DNA of 9,359 bases from DASQDN01 sp035630195 (GTDB lineage Bacteria > Acidobacteriota > Terriglobia > Bryobacterales > Bryobacteraceae), in the NCBI GenBank assembly GCA_035630195.1, contig DASQLD010000121.1, positions 1-9,359 on the forward strand, given 5' to 3'. Below the pieces are notes generated by a model that was not told the DNA's origin, did not search any database, and saw only the letters and a list, made by a program, of their open reading frames with translations. The translations under genes were made by a program, and so were the position numbers. Shown piece after piece: positions 1-6,109 of the stretch; position 1 is the first letter of the stretch; each line of letters starts with the position of its first letter.

Positions 1-267
1 GCTGCGCAGAAGCCGTACATCTATCTCAGCGCAGGTGTGAGTGCCTCCCATTTCCGGGAGTCGCTCAAGCTCGCAACTGAGGCCCGAGCGCGTTTCAATG
101 GCGTGCTGTGTGGCCGTGCGACCTGGCAGGATGGCGTCGCCGTCTATGCGCGGGAAGGCCTTCATGCTCTGAATCGCTGGCTGGCGAATGAGGGGACGGA
201 GAATATTCGTGCCGTCAACGAGTGTCTGACTTCGGCCCGTCCCCTCGCGTTTGTGGTGGAAACCTAG
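1..267 (+). CDS. Tagatose 1,6-bisphosphate aldolase (LacD family), C-terminal fragment
   Basis: The reading frame is open from the first base to a TAG at 265-267, so this is the last 88 codons of a gene that begins left of the window. The visible residues IYLSAGVS (codons 7-14) and GVLCGRATW are typical of the final strands and phosphate-binding end of LacD-type class I aldolases, which cleave tagatose 1,6-bisphosphate to dihydroxyacetone phosphate and glyceraldehyde 3-phosphate in the cytoplasm. The Schiff-base lysine would lie upstream and cannot be checked. The same fold includes sulfofructose-phosphate aldolases (YihT type) and other ketose-phosphate aldolases, so the exact substrate is open. 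The gene converges on the esterase gene and shares its last four bases with it; no terminator hairpin lies between them. Confidence 0.85.
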   Translation, partial: AAQKPYIYLSAGVSASHFRESLKLATEARARFNGVLCGRATWQDGVAVYAREGLHALNRWLANEGTENIRAVNECLTSARPLAFVVET

Positions 268-1571
268 TTGGCCGAAGATCCCGCCTTCAGGAACGCCACC
301 AGCCACGCGTCGACTTCAGCCACCTGCTCGGGGATGTTGTTGTGACCCGTTTCGAGCGCAAGGAGCAACTTCTTTTGTCCTGGAATCACGTTGTAAGCCG
401 AGTACATGGACGTCGGAGGGCACGTCTCATCGTTGAAGCCCCACGTGTAGAGGCCAGGTGCTTTCACGCGCCGCGCGAAGTTGACCACGTCGTAATAGCG
501 CGAAGTCTCGATCTTGTCGGCCGAGCGATGACTCATCGGACCTTCCGTAGCGCGAAACATATGTGGCCAGCCTCCGGCGCGATTCTGCAAGTACCCAGTG
601 ACATCGGAAAGTGCCGGATAGTACGCGGCTAGGCCTCGGACGCGTGGGTCCAGCGCCGCGGTGACGATCGACAGCGCTCCTCCCTGACTGCCGCCCGTGA
701 CAGCCAGGTTGGCTCCATCCCATTTCGGATGGCTGGTCAAGAAGTCGTTTGCGCGGACGCAGCCGAGATACACGCGGCGGTAATAGTAGCGATCGCGATT
801 GTCGAGTCCGAACGTGTTGTAGCCTGCCAACGCTCCCCCGCCAAGGGAGTCATAAACGGACTGATCCATGGTTACCGGAATGCCGTGAATTCCTACTTGC
901 AAAGTGATGACGCCGCGCGCCGCCATCGCGGCAAGTCCACGGTAAGGACGAACACCCGCTCCGGGAACGCTGAGAAGGGCAGGGTACTTGCCGGGCGCTT
1001 TCGGCTCGCAAAGAACCCCATAGAAACGCGAGGGAGCAGCGCCCATACCGACGTTCTGTAAATTAACGTGGTAACAGTCCGCCGAAGAATTGCCGTATTC
1101 GGGTAGCGGCGTCACCTTCGCGTCAATCGGTATCTTGGCGAGAGCAGCCTTGCCGGCGGCCCAGAATTGGTCGAAGTCTGCGGCATCTTGCTGCGTGGGT
1201 TTGATCGCTTCCGGGTTGAACGCGGCTGTGGCAAGTCCGCGATAGGTTCGTCCATTCTGATCGATTGTTACGATGCATCGCAGAAATCCAGGTTCTTTCA
1301 TTGTGCCGCCCTCAACGGTGACTCCGTCCGCCGCGAGGGTCGCGGTCTGATCAATTTTCGGAGGCATCATCTCGGGACCGATCTTGATAGACACCGTAGC
1401 CCCCTTCAGAACCTGACCGTCTCGAGTGGCAGTGATCTTGAAGCGCACGGGTTGACCGGGTGTATAACGCCAATCAGGTCTGTCAGTAGACACGCGAACC
1501 TGAATCGAACCGATTTGGTCCTGGGCGAATAGGCAGATGGCTAGAAGTGAAAGAGTAACGAATCGAATCAT
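264..1571 (-). CDS. Secreted acetyl xylan esterase / cephalosporin-C deacetylase family (AXE1) hydrolase
   Basis: This 435-residue protein has a short hydrophobic N-terminus ending near Ala16, which looks like a Sec signal peptide, so the enzyme probably acts in the periplasm or outside the cell. Residues about 20-120 look like a beta-sandwich accessory domain. An alpha/beta hydrolase domain of the AXE1 family follows, with about residues 125-160 as the entry segment. The nucleophile elbow GGSQGG puts the catalytic serine at 295; Asp381 (in GFNDETCPP) and His410 (in ETGHN) complete the expected triad. Members remove acetyl groups from xylan, xylo-oligosaccharides or cephalosporin C; the real substrate cannot be read from sequence. 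The ATG at 1571 lies 11 bp after the TetR stop, with no clear Shine-Dalgarno sequence, so it is probably co-transcribed with and coupled to the repressor gene. The stop overlaps that of the convergent aldolase gene. Confidence 0.88.
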   Translation of the reverse strand: MIRFVTLSLLAICLFAQDQIGSIQVRVSTDRPDWRYTPGQPVRFKITATRDGQVLKGATVSIKIGPEMMPPKIDQTATLAADGVTVEGGTMKEPGFLRCIVTIDQNGRTYRGLATAAFNPEAIKPTQQDAADFDQFWAAGKAALAKIPIDAKVTPLPEYGNSSADCYHVNLQNVGMGAAPSRFYGVLCEPKAPGKYPALLSVPGAGVRPYRGLAAMAARGVITLQVGIHGIPVTMDQSVYDSLGGGALAGYNTFGLDNRDRYYYRRVYLGCVRANDFLTSHPKWDGANLAVTGGSQGGALSIVTAALDPRVRGLAAYYPALSDVTGYLQNRAGGWPHMFRATEGPMSHRSADKIETSRYYDVVNFARRVKAPGLYTWGFNDETCPPTSMYSAYNVIPGQKKLLLALETGHNNIPEQVAEVDAWLVAFLKAGSSAN

Positions 1572-1582
1572 GGCGTGATTTA

Positions 1583-2197
1583 TTACGATATCGCGTTCGC
1601 TCCGATTCCCGTTCGGAGCCGATCAATCGCATACCGCATCAGTTCTTCGACGCCGCCCGGTCCGTGGAGTTGATTGTCGATGCCGAGCGTGGCTACGCCA
1701 TGCACAATCGCCCAAACGAACTTCGCCATCAGAACAGTGCTGTCCCCCCGAACGAATCCCTCGTGCTGCAGGCTGCTAAGGGCATCGACAAGCGCCTGGA
1801 AAGCGCCGGCGGCTTCAGAGGCGAGTTCCGGGTCGTGCGCGTTCGGCTCGACGAAGCCGCCAAACATCACGCTATAGTGCGACGGGTTGGCGACAGCGAA
1901 GCGAATATAGGCGACGCCCATCAACTCGAACCCCGTTCGTCCGCGGCCACCCTCTTCCCATGCGGCAATAAGCCGCTCACGCAGCATGCGGAACCCTTCC
2001 GTGGCGACGGCTGTCAATAGCGCGCGTTTATCGGCAAAATGTCGATAGAGGGCGGTCCGCGAGACCCCAACCTGGGCCCCGATTTCTCGTAACGTCAGGG
2101 CCCCAACGCCCTCGGACCGAATAGTGACCAGGGCTTGGTCGAGAAGCGCCCGGCGCAGGTTGCCGTGATGATAAGGGCGGACGGGCTTGCGAGCCAT
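1583..2197 (-). CDS. TetR/AcrR family transcriptional repressor (WHG-type C-terminal domain likely)
   Basis: This is a 204-residue protein of normal TetR length. The N-terminal DNA-binding domain (about residues 14-62) contains the family signature TLREIGAQVGVSRTALYRHF followed by ADKRALL. The C-terminal ligand domain (about 80-200), with AYIRFAVANPSHYSVMF, resembles the WHG-type regulators. The ATG at 2197 was chosen because the protein then begins MARKPVRPYHHGNLRRAL, typical of this subfamily. A longer start at 2239 exists, but it lies inside the operator and upstream of the predicted transcription start. A candidate -10 ends at 2207, so the message would begin about 3 nt before the ATG, in keeping with the lack of a Shine-Dalgarno sequence. 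It is divergent from the membrane protein pair and upstream of the esterase, so it probably represses both units and itself. The inducer is unknown. Confidence 0.93.
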   Translation of the reverse strand: MARKPVRPYHHGNLRRALLDQALVTIRSEGVGALTLREIGAQVGVSRTALYRHFADKRALLTAVATEGFRMLRERLIAAWEEGGRGRTGFELMGVAYIRFAVANPSHYSVMFGGFVEPNAHDPELASEAAGAFQALVDALSSLQHEGFVRGDSTVLMAKFVWAIVHGVATLGIDNQLHGPGGVEELMRYAIDRLRTGIGANAIS

Positions 2198-2206
2198 GTA
2201 GCATCC

Positions 2207-2236
2207 ATCGTAGGTGAAAAGTGTTGACACTGTCAA
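2207..2236 (-). promoter_or_regulatory. Predicted promoter of the TetR-esterase unit
   Basis: On the minus strand, TTGACA (2236-2231, perfect -35 consensus) is followed after 18 bp by TACGAT (2212-2207, four of six -10 matches). Transcription would start near 2200, only about 3 nt before the TetR ATG at 2197, which predicts a leaderless message. The -35 lies inside operator 1, so the promoter should be autoregulated. Confidence 0.55.
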
Positions 2237-2238
2237 CA
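2222..2238. promoter_or_regulatory. Operator 1, perfect palindrome for the TetR repressor
   Basis: TGTTGACACTGTCAACA is a perfect inverted repeat with 8-bp arms around a single central C (2230). Size, symmetry and position between the divergent TetR gene and its probable target are those of a TetR-family operator. Because each arm contains TTGACA, the site holds the -35 of the plus-strand promoter (2224-2229) and that of the minus-strand promoter (2231-2236). A repressor bound here would block both directions. Binding by the adjacent TetR is inferred. Confidence 0.8.
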
Positions 2239-2252
2239 TATCGCGCTACTCT
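2224..2252 (+). promoter_or_regulatory. Predicted promoter of the membrane protein / ABA4-like operon
   Basis: TTGACA (2224-2229, perfect -35) is followed by a 17-bp spacer and TACTCT (2247-2252), a weak -10 that keeps the first two and last bases of the consensus. Transcription would start near 2259, inside operator 2, and leave a leader of about 28 nt carrying a strong ribosome binding site. The weak -10 is the uncertain part. Confidence 0.45.
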
Positions 2253-2253
2253 G

Positions 2254-2272
2254 ATGTTGACACTGTCAATAT
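2254..2272. promoter_or_regulatory. Operator 2, near-perfect second copy of the palindrome
   Basis: ATGTTGACACTGTCAATAT repeats the core of operator 1. The arms are 9 bp around a central C at 2263, with one mismatch (T at 2270 where operator 1 has C). The two centres are exactly 33 bp apart, close to three helical turns, so two repressor dimers would sit on the same face of the DNA. This copy covers the predicted plus-strand start site and ends just before the ribosome binding site. Confidence 0.75.
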
Positions 2273-2273
2273 T

Positions 2274-2281
2274 AAAGGAGG
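2274..2281 (+). promoter_or_regulatory. Strong ribosome binding site for the membrane protein gene
   Basis: AAAGGAGG lies 5 nt before the ATG at 2287. It decides the start of this gene over the in-frame upstream starts, which would place coding sequence across both operators. Confidence 0.85.
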
Positions 2282-2286
2282 CACTC

Positions 2287-3246
2287 ATGAACTCGACCAA
2301 ACGCCCTACCGAACTTATTAAAAGCATGTGGCACGCGAGCCCCCCACTCCTCGTGGTCGGCCCGCTGATGCTCATCGTGGCCGCTACTTCGCTGGTGGCC
2401 ATGTTCGTCGATCCGCGAATCATTACCGGCGTGCCCGCTTGGCTCAAGCCGTTCAAGTTCGCGATCTCCACTGCGATTTATAGCCTTACCCTGGCGTGGA
2501 TCTTTACATGGCTTATGGACTGGCCACGTGTTCGCCGCATCGTCGGTTGGACCACTGCGATCGTGTTCGTCCTTGAGGTGGCGATCATCGATGTCCAGGC
2601 ATGGCGCGGAACCACCAGCCACTTCAACGTATCTACCCCGCTGAACGCGTTGCTATTCACCGTGATGGGCTCCGCGATCTTCCTGCAGACGGCCGTAAGC
2701 GTAGCGACTGCAGTTGCGCTCTGGCGGCATCGGTTTGCTGACCTGACCCTGGGATGGGCCTTGCGTCTGGGAATGACTCTGACGATCGTTGGCGCCATGA
2801 CCGGTCCGTTCATGACTCGTCCAACCGCAGCGCAACTGGCTGACGCGCACTCGGGCGCGCCCATGAGGATTGTTGGCGCGCACACCGTTGGTGGTGTAGA
2901 CGGGGGCCCCGGATTGCCGGTGACAGGATGGAGCACGGAGCACGGTGACCTGCGCCTTCCACACTTTATCGGCCTCCACGCGATCCAGGCGATGGCGCTA
3001 ATCGCGATCGCCCTGCGGCGTTGGCGGCGGCCGGAGAACATTCGCGTCAGAGCAATGCTGGTGGCCGCGGCAAGCTATGCGTCGTTATTCGTCTTGCTGC
3101 TTTGGCACGCATTGCGGGGACAAAGCTTGCTCGATACCGGCGCCTCGATCGCAATCTGGGCCATAGTCACCTTCGTGGCCCTTGGATGGATCGTATTGAT
3201 CTCGCGTGGCGCCCTGCGCCAAAGCCTGGATCGGATCACGGTATGA
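2287..3246 (+). CDS. Conserved polytopic membrane protein of unknown function
   Basis: I do not recognise a named family. The 319-residue protein has about eight hydrophobic segments (roughly 19-42, 57-77, 86-105, 120-146, 158-175, 223-243, 258-276 and 287-306), so it should sit in the cytoplasmic membrane. Three polar stretches look conserved or functional: WLKPFKF (52-58); WRGTTSHFN (106-114) between helices 3 and 4; and a loop rich in Gly, Pro and His at about 196-234 that contains GPGLPVTGWS, GDLR and HFIGLHAIQ. His226, His231, His198 and Asp221 could bind a metal or a substrate, but this is inference. The start is fixed by the strong ribosome binding site at 2274-2281. Its TGA overlaps the ATG of the ABA4-like gene, so the two are made together and may form a complex. 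It is probably repressed by the divergent TetR. Confidence 0.88.
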   Translation: MNSTKRPTELIKSMWHASPPLLVVGPLMLIVAATSLVAMFVDPRIITGVPAWLKPFKFAISTAIYSLTLAWIFTWLMDWPRVRRIVGWTTAIVFVLEVAIIDVQAWRGTTSHFNVSTPLNALLFTVMGSAIFLQTAVSVATAVALWRHRFADLTLGWALRLGMTLTIVGAMTGPFMTRPTAAQLADAHSGAPMRIVGAHTVGGVDGGPGLPVTGWSTEHGDLRLPHFIGLHAIQAMALIAIALRRWRRPENIRVRAMLVAAASYASLFVLLLWHALRGQSLLDTGASIAIWAIVTFVALGWIVLISRGALRQSLDRITV

Positions 3247-3674
3247 CAGCCGAGCAGCTATTCACAATTCTGAACTTCGTGACCATGGCATCGTGGCTGC
3301 CGCTAGTGTTCCTGCCGCGAATGCGGTGGACATCGATGGTCGCACTGGTGATGCCGGCCGTTCTTGCCGTCGTCTATGCAGCACTGGTGGCGGCGACGAT
3401 ACCCGGAAGCGACGGCGGATTCTCATCCCTGAAGAGCGTGAGCACGTTGTTCGACAATCCGTGGGCATTGCTGGCCGGTTGGACACACTACTTAGCTTTC
3501 GACCTCTTTATCGGCGGGTGGGAGGTGCGCGACGCCCAGCACCGCGGCATCTCACACCTGCTCGTAGTGCCTGCGCTGGTTCTGACGTTTCTCTTCGGCC
3601 CGGCAGGGCTCTTGACCTATCTGGTGATCCGCTCGTTCTCGCCCGACAAAGGCGCCAAGCAGAAATTTGAATAG
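3243..3674 (+). CDS. ABA4-like (DUF4281) integral membrane protein
   Basis: This 143-residue protein has about four membrane segments (8-24, 30-51, 74-92 and 104-131). The core GWTHYLAFDLFIGGWEVRDA (79-98) followed by HLLVVPALVLTFLFGPAGLL (105-124) is the signature of the ABA4-like family. The family is named after plant ABA4, a plastid membrane protein needed to make neoxanthin for abscisic acid; bacterial members have no established role and no carotenoid gene is visible here, so I do not assign an enzymatic function. The ATG at 3243 overlaps the stop of the preceding gene (ATGA) and has only a weak Shine-Dalgarno sequence, consistent with translational coupling. It converges on sthA with a 3-bp gap and no terminator hairpin. 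Confidence 0.88.
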   Translation: MTAEQLFTILNFVTMASWLPLVFLPRMRWTSMVALVMPAVLAVVYAALVAATIPGSDGGFSSLKSVSTLFDNPWALLAGWTHYLAFDLFIGGWEVRDAQHRGISHLLVVPALVLTFLFGPAGLLTYLVIRSFSPDKGAKQKFE

Positions 3675-3677
3675 CGG

Positions 3678-5135
3678 CTATGCGTTCGCCGGATTCACGG
3701 GGAACGTCAGTGGATCGGTTTCTTCCGGATGCAGACCCATGCGGTTGATCCCATCGAATGCCGCCGTCTTGTAGCATTCAGCGAGTGTCGGATAGTTGAA
3801 GACATTGTTGACGAAGTAGTCAAGCTTACCGCCGAAACTCAGAACCGCCTGCCCGATGTGCACCAGTTCGGTTGCTCCTTCGCCGATGATGTGAACGCCG
3901 AGAATCTCGCGCGTGTCGGTACGAAAGATAATTTTGAGTAGGCCCGTTACGTCGCCGAGAATCTGACCCCGCGCGATTTCGCGATAAAGGGCCTTCCCGA
4001 CCTCGTACGGAACCTCGGCAAGCGTCAGTTCCTCTTCGGTCTTCCCGACCATTGAAATCTCAGGAATCGTGTAAATACCGTAAGGGAACAGTTCCGGAAC
4101 CGCCTTCGCCGGAATGTGAAAGGCGTGGCACACCGCAAGACGTCCCTGCTCCATCGAGGTAGACGCAAGGCTGGGGAACCCTATCACATCTCCAACCGCA
4201 TAGATGTGGGGAACCTGCGTCTGATAGCTTTCGTTCACTACCAGACGGCCCCGATCGTCGGCAGGCAGCCCGGCCGCTTGCAGATTCAGCTTCGATGTAT
4301 TTCCGGTACGGCCAATGCTATAGAGAGCCTTCTCCGCGACAATTTGTTTGCCGCTGGCAAGGTGAATTTTCACACGATCCCCGTGCTCGTCGCGAATCGG
4401 CTCGATTGTATTGACTTCTTCGTTCAGCCGCATCGTGACGCGATTTTCCCGAAGGTGGTGTGTCAGGATATCGACGATCTCGCAATCGACGAACGGTAAC
4501 AACCGTGGCCGCCGATCGACCAGCGTTACCCGAACTCCCAGCGCCGCGAACATGCTGGCATACTCACAGCCGATGACACCCGCGCCGACAACTGCCAGAG
4601 TTCGCGGCAGGCGGTCCAGGCTCAAGATGTCGTCACTCGTAATGATCCGCTTCCCGTCGAAGGCAATGTGAGGATCCATTGTGGCTTCGGTTCCGGTCGC
4701 GATTACCACTACCTCGCCAGTGACTAACCGCTCGCCGCGGCCATCCACGTAATTCAGCTTCAGTGTATGCGCGTCATGAAACGAGGCGGTTGCGCCGATC
4801 AACTCCACCCGGTTGCGGGTGAGTTGATGACGAATGAGGTCGATCTCATGGCGGATAACCTGATCCGTCCGTAAGAGTAGGTCCTCGATCGTAATATTCT
4901 GCTTAACCGTGTACGACATCCCGTAGAAGGCGCGCTCCCGGAAGCCAGAGAGGTCCAGAACTGCTTCACGGAAGGTTTTACTGGGGATGGTGCCGGTATT
5001 TACACTGACGCCGCCGAGTACGGTTTTCCGCTCGACCATGGCGACACGTTTGTCGAGTTTGGCAGCCTGAATCGCAGCCCGTTGACCAGCCGGACCGGAA
5101 CCGATTACGATCAGGTCGAAATCGAACTTAGGCAT
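3678..5135 (-). CDS. sthA: Soluble pyridine nucleotide transhydrogenase (Si-specific)
   Basis: This 485-residue flavoprotein transfers hydride between NADH/NAD+ and NADPH/NADP+ in the cytoplasm. The FAD-binding GSGPAG is at 12-17, the second nucleotide-binding GAGVIG at 184-189, the FAD motif IYAVGD at 311-316 and the dimerisation domain covers about 350-470. It belongs to the pyridine nucleotide-disulfide reductase family but lacks the redox-active disulfide: GGVSVNTGTIPSK (41-53) has Ser44 and Thr49 where active reductases have two cysteines. The catalytic His-Pro-Thr of reductases is replaced by NYPT (447-450), as in SthA. The Thr49 change is usual in SthA; loss of the first cysteine as well is less usual. 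A C-terminal tail of about 15 residues extends past the normal end. It lies 41 bp downstream of the response regulator gene in the same direction and is probably co-transcribed; AGGG upstream of the ATG is a modest ribosome binding site. Confidence 0.93.
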   Translation of the reverse strand: MPKFDFDLIVIGSGPAGQRAAIQAAKLDKRVAMVERKTVLGGVSVNTGTIPSKTFREAVLDLSGFRERAFYGMSYTVKQNITIEDLLLRTDQVIRHEIDLIRHQLTRNRVELIGATASFHDAHTLKLNYVDGRGERLVTGEVVVIATGTEATMDPHIAFDGKRIITSDDILSLDRLPRTLAVVGAGVIGCEYASMFAALGVRVTLVDRRPRLLPFVDCEIVDILTHHLRENRVTMRLNEEVNTIEPIRDEHGDRVKIHLASGKQIVAEKALYSIGRTGNTSKLNLQAAGLPADDRGRLVVNESYQTQVPHIYAVGDVIGFPSLASTSMEQGRLAVCHAFHIPAKAVPELFPYGIYTIPEISMVGKTEEELTLAEVPYEVGKALYREIARGQILGDVTGLLKIIFRTDTREILGVHIIGEGATELVHIGQAVLSFGGKLDYFVNNVFNYPTLAECYKTAAFDGINRMGLHPEETDPLTFPVNPANA

Positions 5136-5176
5136 GAATGCCCTATGGTAGCGAACTCGTCGTTATGATCTGCTAG

Positions 5177-5905
5177 TTACCGATCCACCAGGTGTAATCC
5201 CTTGTGAATCGCATAAAGCGCAAGTTCCAGCCGATCGGATACACCCAGCTTGTCGAAGATGTTATGGAGGTGGTTCTTGACGGTCTGTTCGCTGATGAAC
5301 ATCTTCTCCGCCATTTCCCGATTCTTGTAACCCTGCGCCACCAGCCCAACGATTTCGCGCTCGCGCTGGCTCAGCGGAGACCGCTCGCGGCCTTTAGCCG
5401 GCGTTCCGCTCATTACCTCTGCGGGTGACGCGAACTGCCGCATCACTGCCGCCGTAGTGTGGGAGTCCAGCCAAATCTCGCCGCCGTGAACCTTGCGGAT
5501 ACTCTTGACGATCAACTCCGGCGCAGTCTGCTTCAGAACGATCCCAGAGCAACCAAGCTTCATCGCCTGAACGAACTCGTTCTTGTCTTCCGAAGCAGTG
5601 AGTATGATGACTCGCGTCTTCTTGTCGACCTGCTGTAGCGCCTGGAGGGTTGCTAGTCCATCCATGTAAGGCATCCGCAAATCGAGGATAAGCACGTCGG
5701 GACGCGAATCCTGGACCACCTGCACGACTTCACGTCCATCGGAGGCTTCCCCGACCACCTCAATGTCTTCCTCAAGCATCAAAAGCTTGCGAAGACCATC
5801 CCGCACGATCGGATGGTCGTCTGCCAACACGACACGAATAGGCTGCGGTTTCAATTCGGCGTCGGTACTACTGATAGCTGTCTGCAAAGACTCACCTGGA
5901 TTCAT
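5177..5905 (-). CDS. NarL/FixJ family two-component response regulator
   Basis: This 242-residue protein has an intact receiver domain (about 22-140) with acidic pair Asp29-Asp30, phospho-acceptor Asp75 (LDLRMP), Thr103 and Lys125, all as expected for phosphorylation. A LuxR-type helix-turn-helix (about 176-238) follows, with PLSQREREIVGLVAQGYKN and SEQTVKNHLHNIFDKLGV. A 22-residue polar extension precedes the receiver. The ATG at 5905 is the first possible start, because an in-frame TAG lies at 5920-5918 with no other start between. No Shine-Dalgarno sequence is visible, and the promoter at 5915-5943 predicts a leaderless transcript. No histidine kinase gene is in the window, so this is an orphan regulator as far as can be seen. 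It lies just upstream of sthA and may control it or be co-transcribed with it. Target genes and signal are unknown. Confidence 0.93.
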   Translation of the reverse strand: MNPGESLQTAISSTDAELKPQPIRVVLADDHPIVRDGLRKLLMLEEDIEVVGEASDGREVVQVVQDSRPDVLILDLRMPYMDGLATLQALQQVDKKTRVIILTASEDKNEFVQAMKLGCSGIVLKQTAPELIVKSIRKVHGGEIWLDSHTTAAVMRQFASPAEVMSGTPAKGRERSPLSQREREIVGLVAQGYKNREMAEKMFISEQTVKNHLHNIFDKLGVSDRLELALYAIHKGLHLVDR

Positions 5906-5914
5906 ACTGTCAAA

Positions 5915-5943
5915 ATTCTAGAGACTCACCACCGTCCATTCAA
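5915..5943 (-). promoter_or_regulatory. Predicted sigma-70-type promoter of the response regulator
   Basis: On the minus strand, TTGAAT (5943-5938, four of six) is followed after exactly 17 bp by TAGAAT (5920-5915, five of six). The start site would fall near 5908-5907, only 2-3 nt before the ATG at 5905. This explains why the gene has no Shine-Dalgarno sequence. Confidence 0.5.
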
Positions 5944-6071
5944 TGCTAGGAGTTCCTACTGGACAGTACTAATAATACTTACACATCTCTAAGGCGTTAG
6001 GGGCGGAACTGATGTGCGCTCCCTTACACCGGTAAGTAAACGCCGAAAGTGACGCTAGTTCCTACGTTTTG

Positions 6072-6108
6072 CTCGGGGGCAGCGCGCGCTTCCTGCGCGG
6101 GCGCCGAG
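6072..6108 (-). terminator. Possible terminator hairpin after the ypdA-like gene
   Basis: Two nested pairings begin 2 bp after the stop codon. The outer arms are CTCGG/CCGAG (6072-6076 with 6104-6108); the inner arms are CGCGC/GCGCG (6085-6089 with 6095-6099) around a 5-base loop, with mismatches between them. The sequence after it on the minus strand has no T-run, so it is not a classical intrinsic terminator; it could aid termination or protect the 3' end. Confidence 0.3.
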
Positions 6109-6109
6109 G

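Larger units (their letters stand above)
5906..6109. other. 204-bp intergenic region between ypdA-like gene and response regulator
   Basis: This is the longest non-coding stretch in the window. From left to right it holds the response regulator promoter; a small palindrome TAGGAGTTCCTA (5947-5958); an AT-rich patch at 5970-5980; a short inverted repeat CTTACACCGGTAAG (6023-6036); and a GC-rich hairpin after the YpdA-family stop codon (6072-6108). The 9-mer AGTTCCTAC occurs twice (5951-5959 and 6057-6065). I see no open reading frame or structured RNA that I can name. Confidence 0.6.

Noticed and set aside
2198..2239. Longer TetR start at 2239 giving 14 extra residues
   Set aside because: The start codon falls inside operator 1 and upstream of the predicted transcription start; the shorter form begins with the usual TetR N-terminus.
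2221..2286. Upstream in-frame starts of the membrane protein gene
   Set aside because: They would make the operators coding and lack a ribosome binding site, while the ATG at 2287 has a strong one.
2478..3041. 187-codon open frame antisense to the membrane protein gene
   Set aside because: Composition is Arg/Thr/Ser-rich in the manner of a GC-rich shadow frame, and the opposite strand encodes consistent membrane helices.
5947..5958. Small palindrome TAGGAGTTCCTA and a repeated 9-mer AGTTCCTAC (also 6057-6065) as a regulator site
   Set aside because: Too short to exceed chance by much in 200 bp, and no second full palindrome is present; mentioned only in the intergenic entry.
5972..5977. TATTAT on the minus strand as the -10 of the response regulator promoter
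   Set aside because: No acceptable -35 lies 16-18 bp upstream; the promoter at 5915-5943 fits better.
6023..6036. Inverted repeat CTTACACCGGTAAG as a terminator
   Set aside because: Only 5-bp arms with a 4-base loop and no T-run in either direction.
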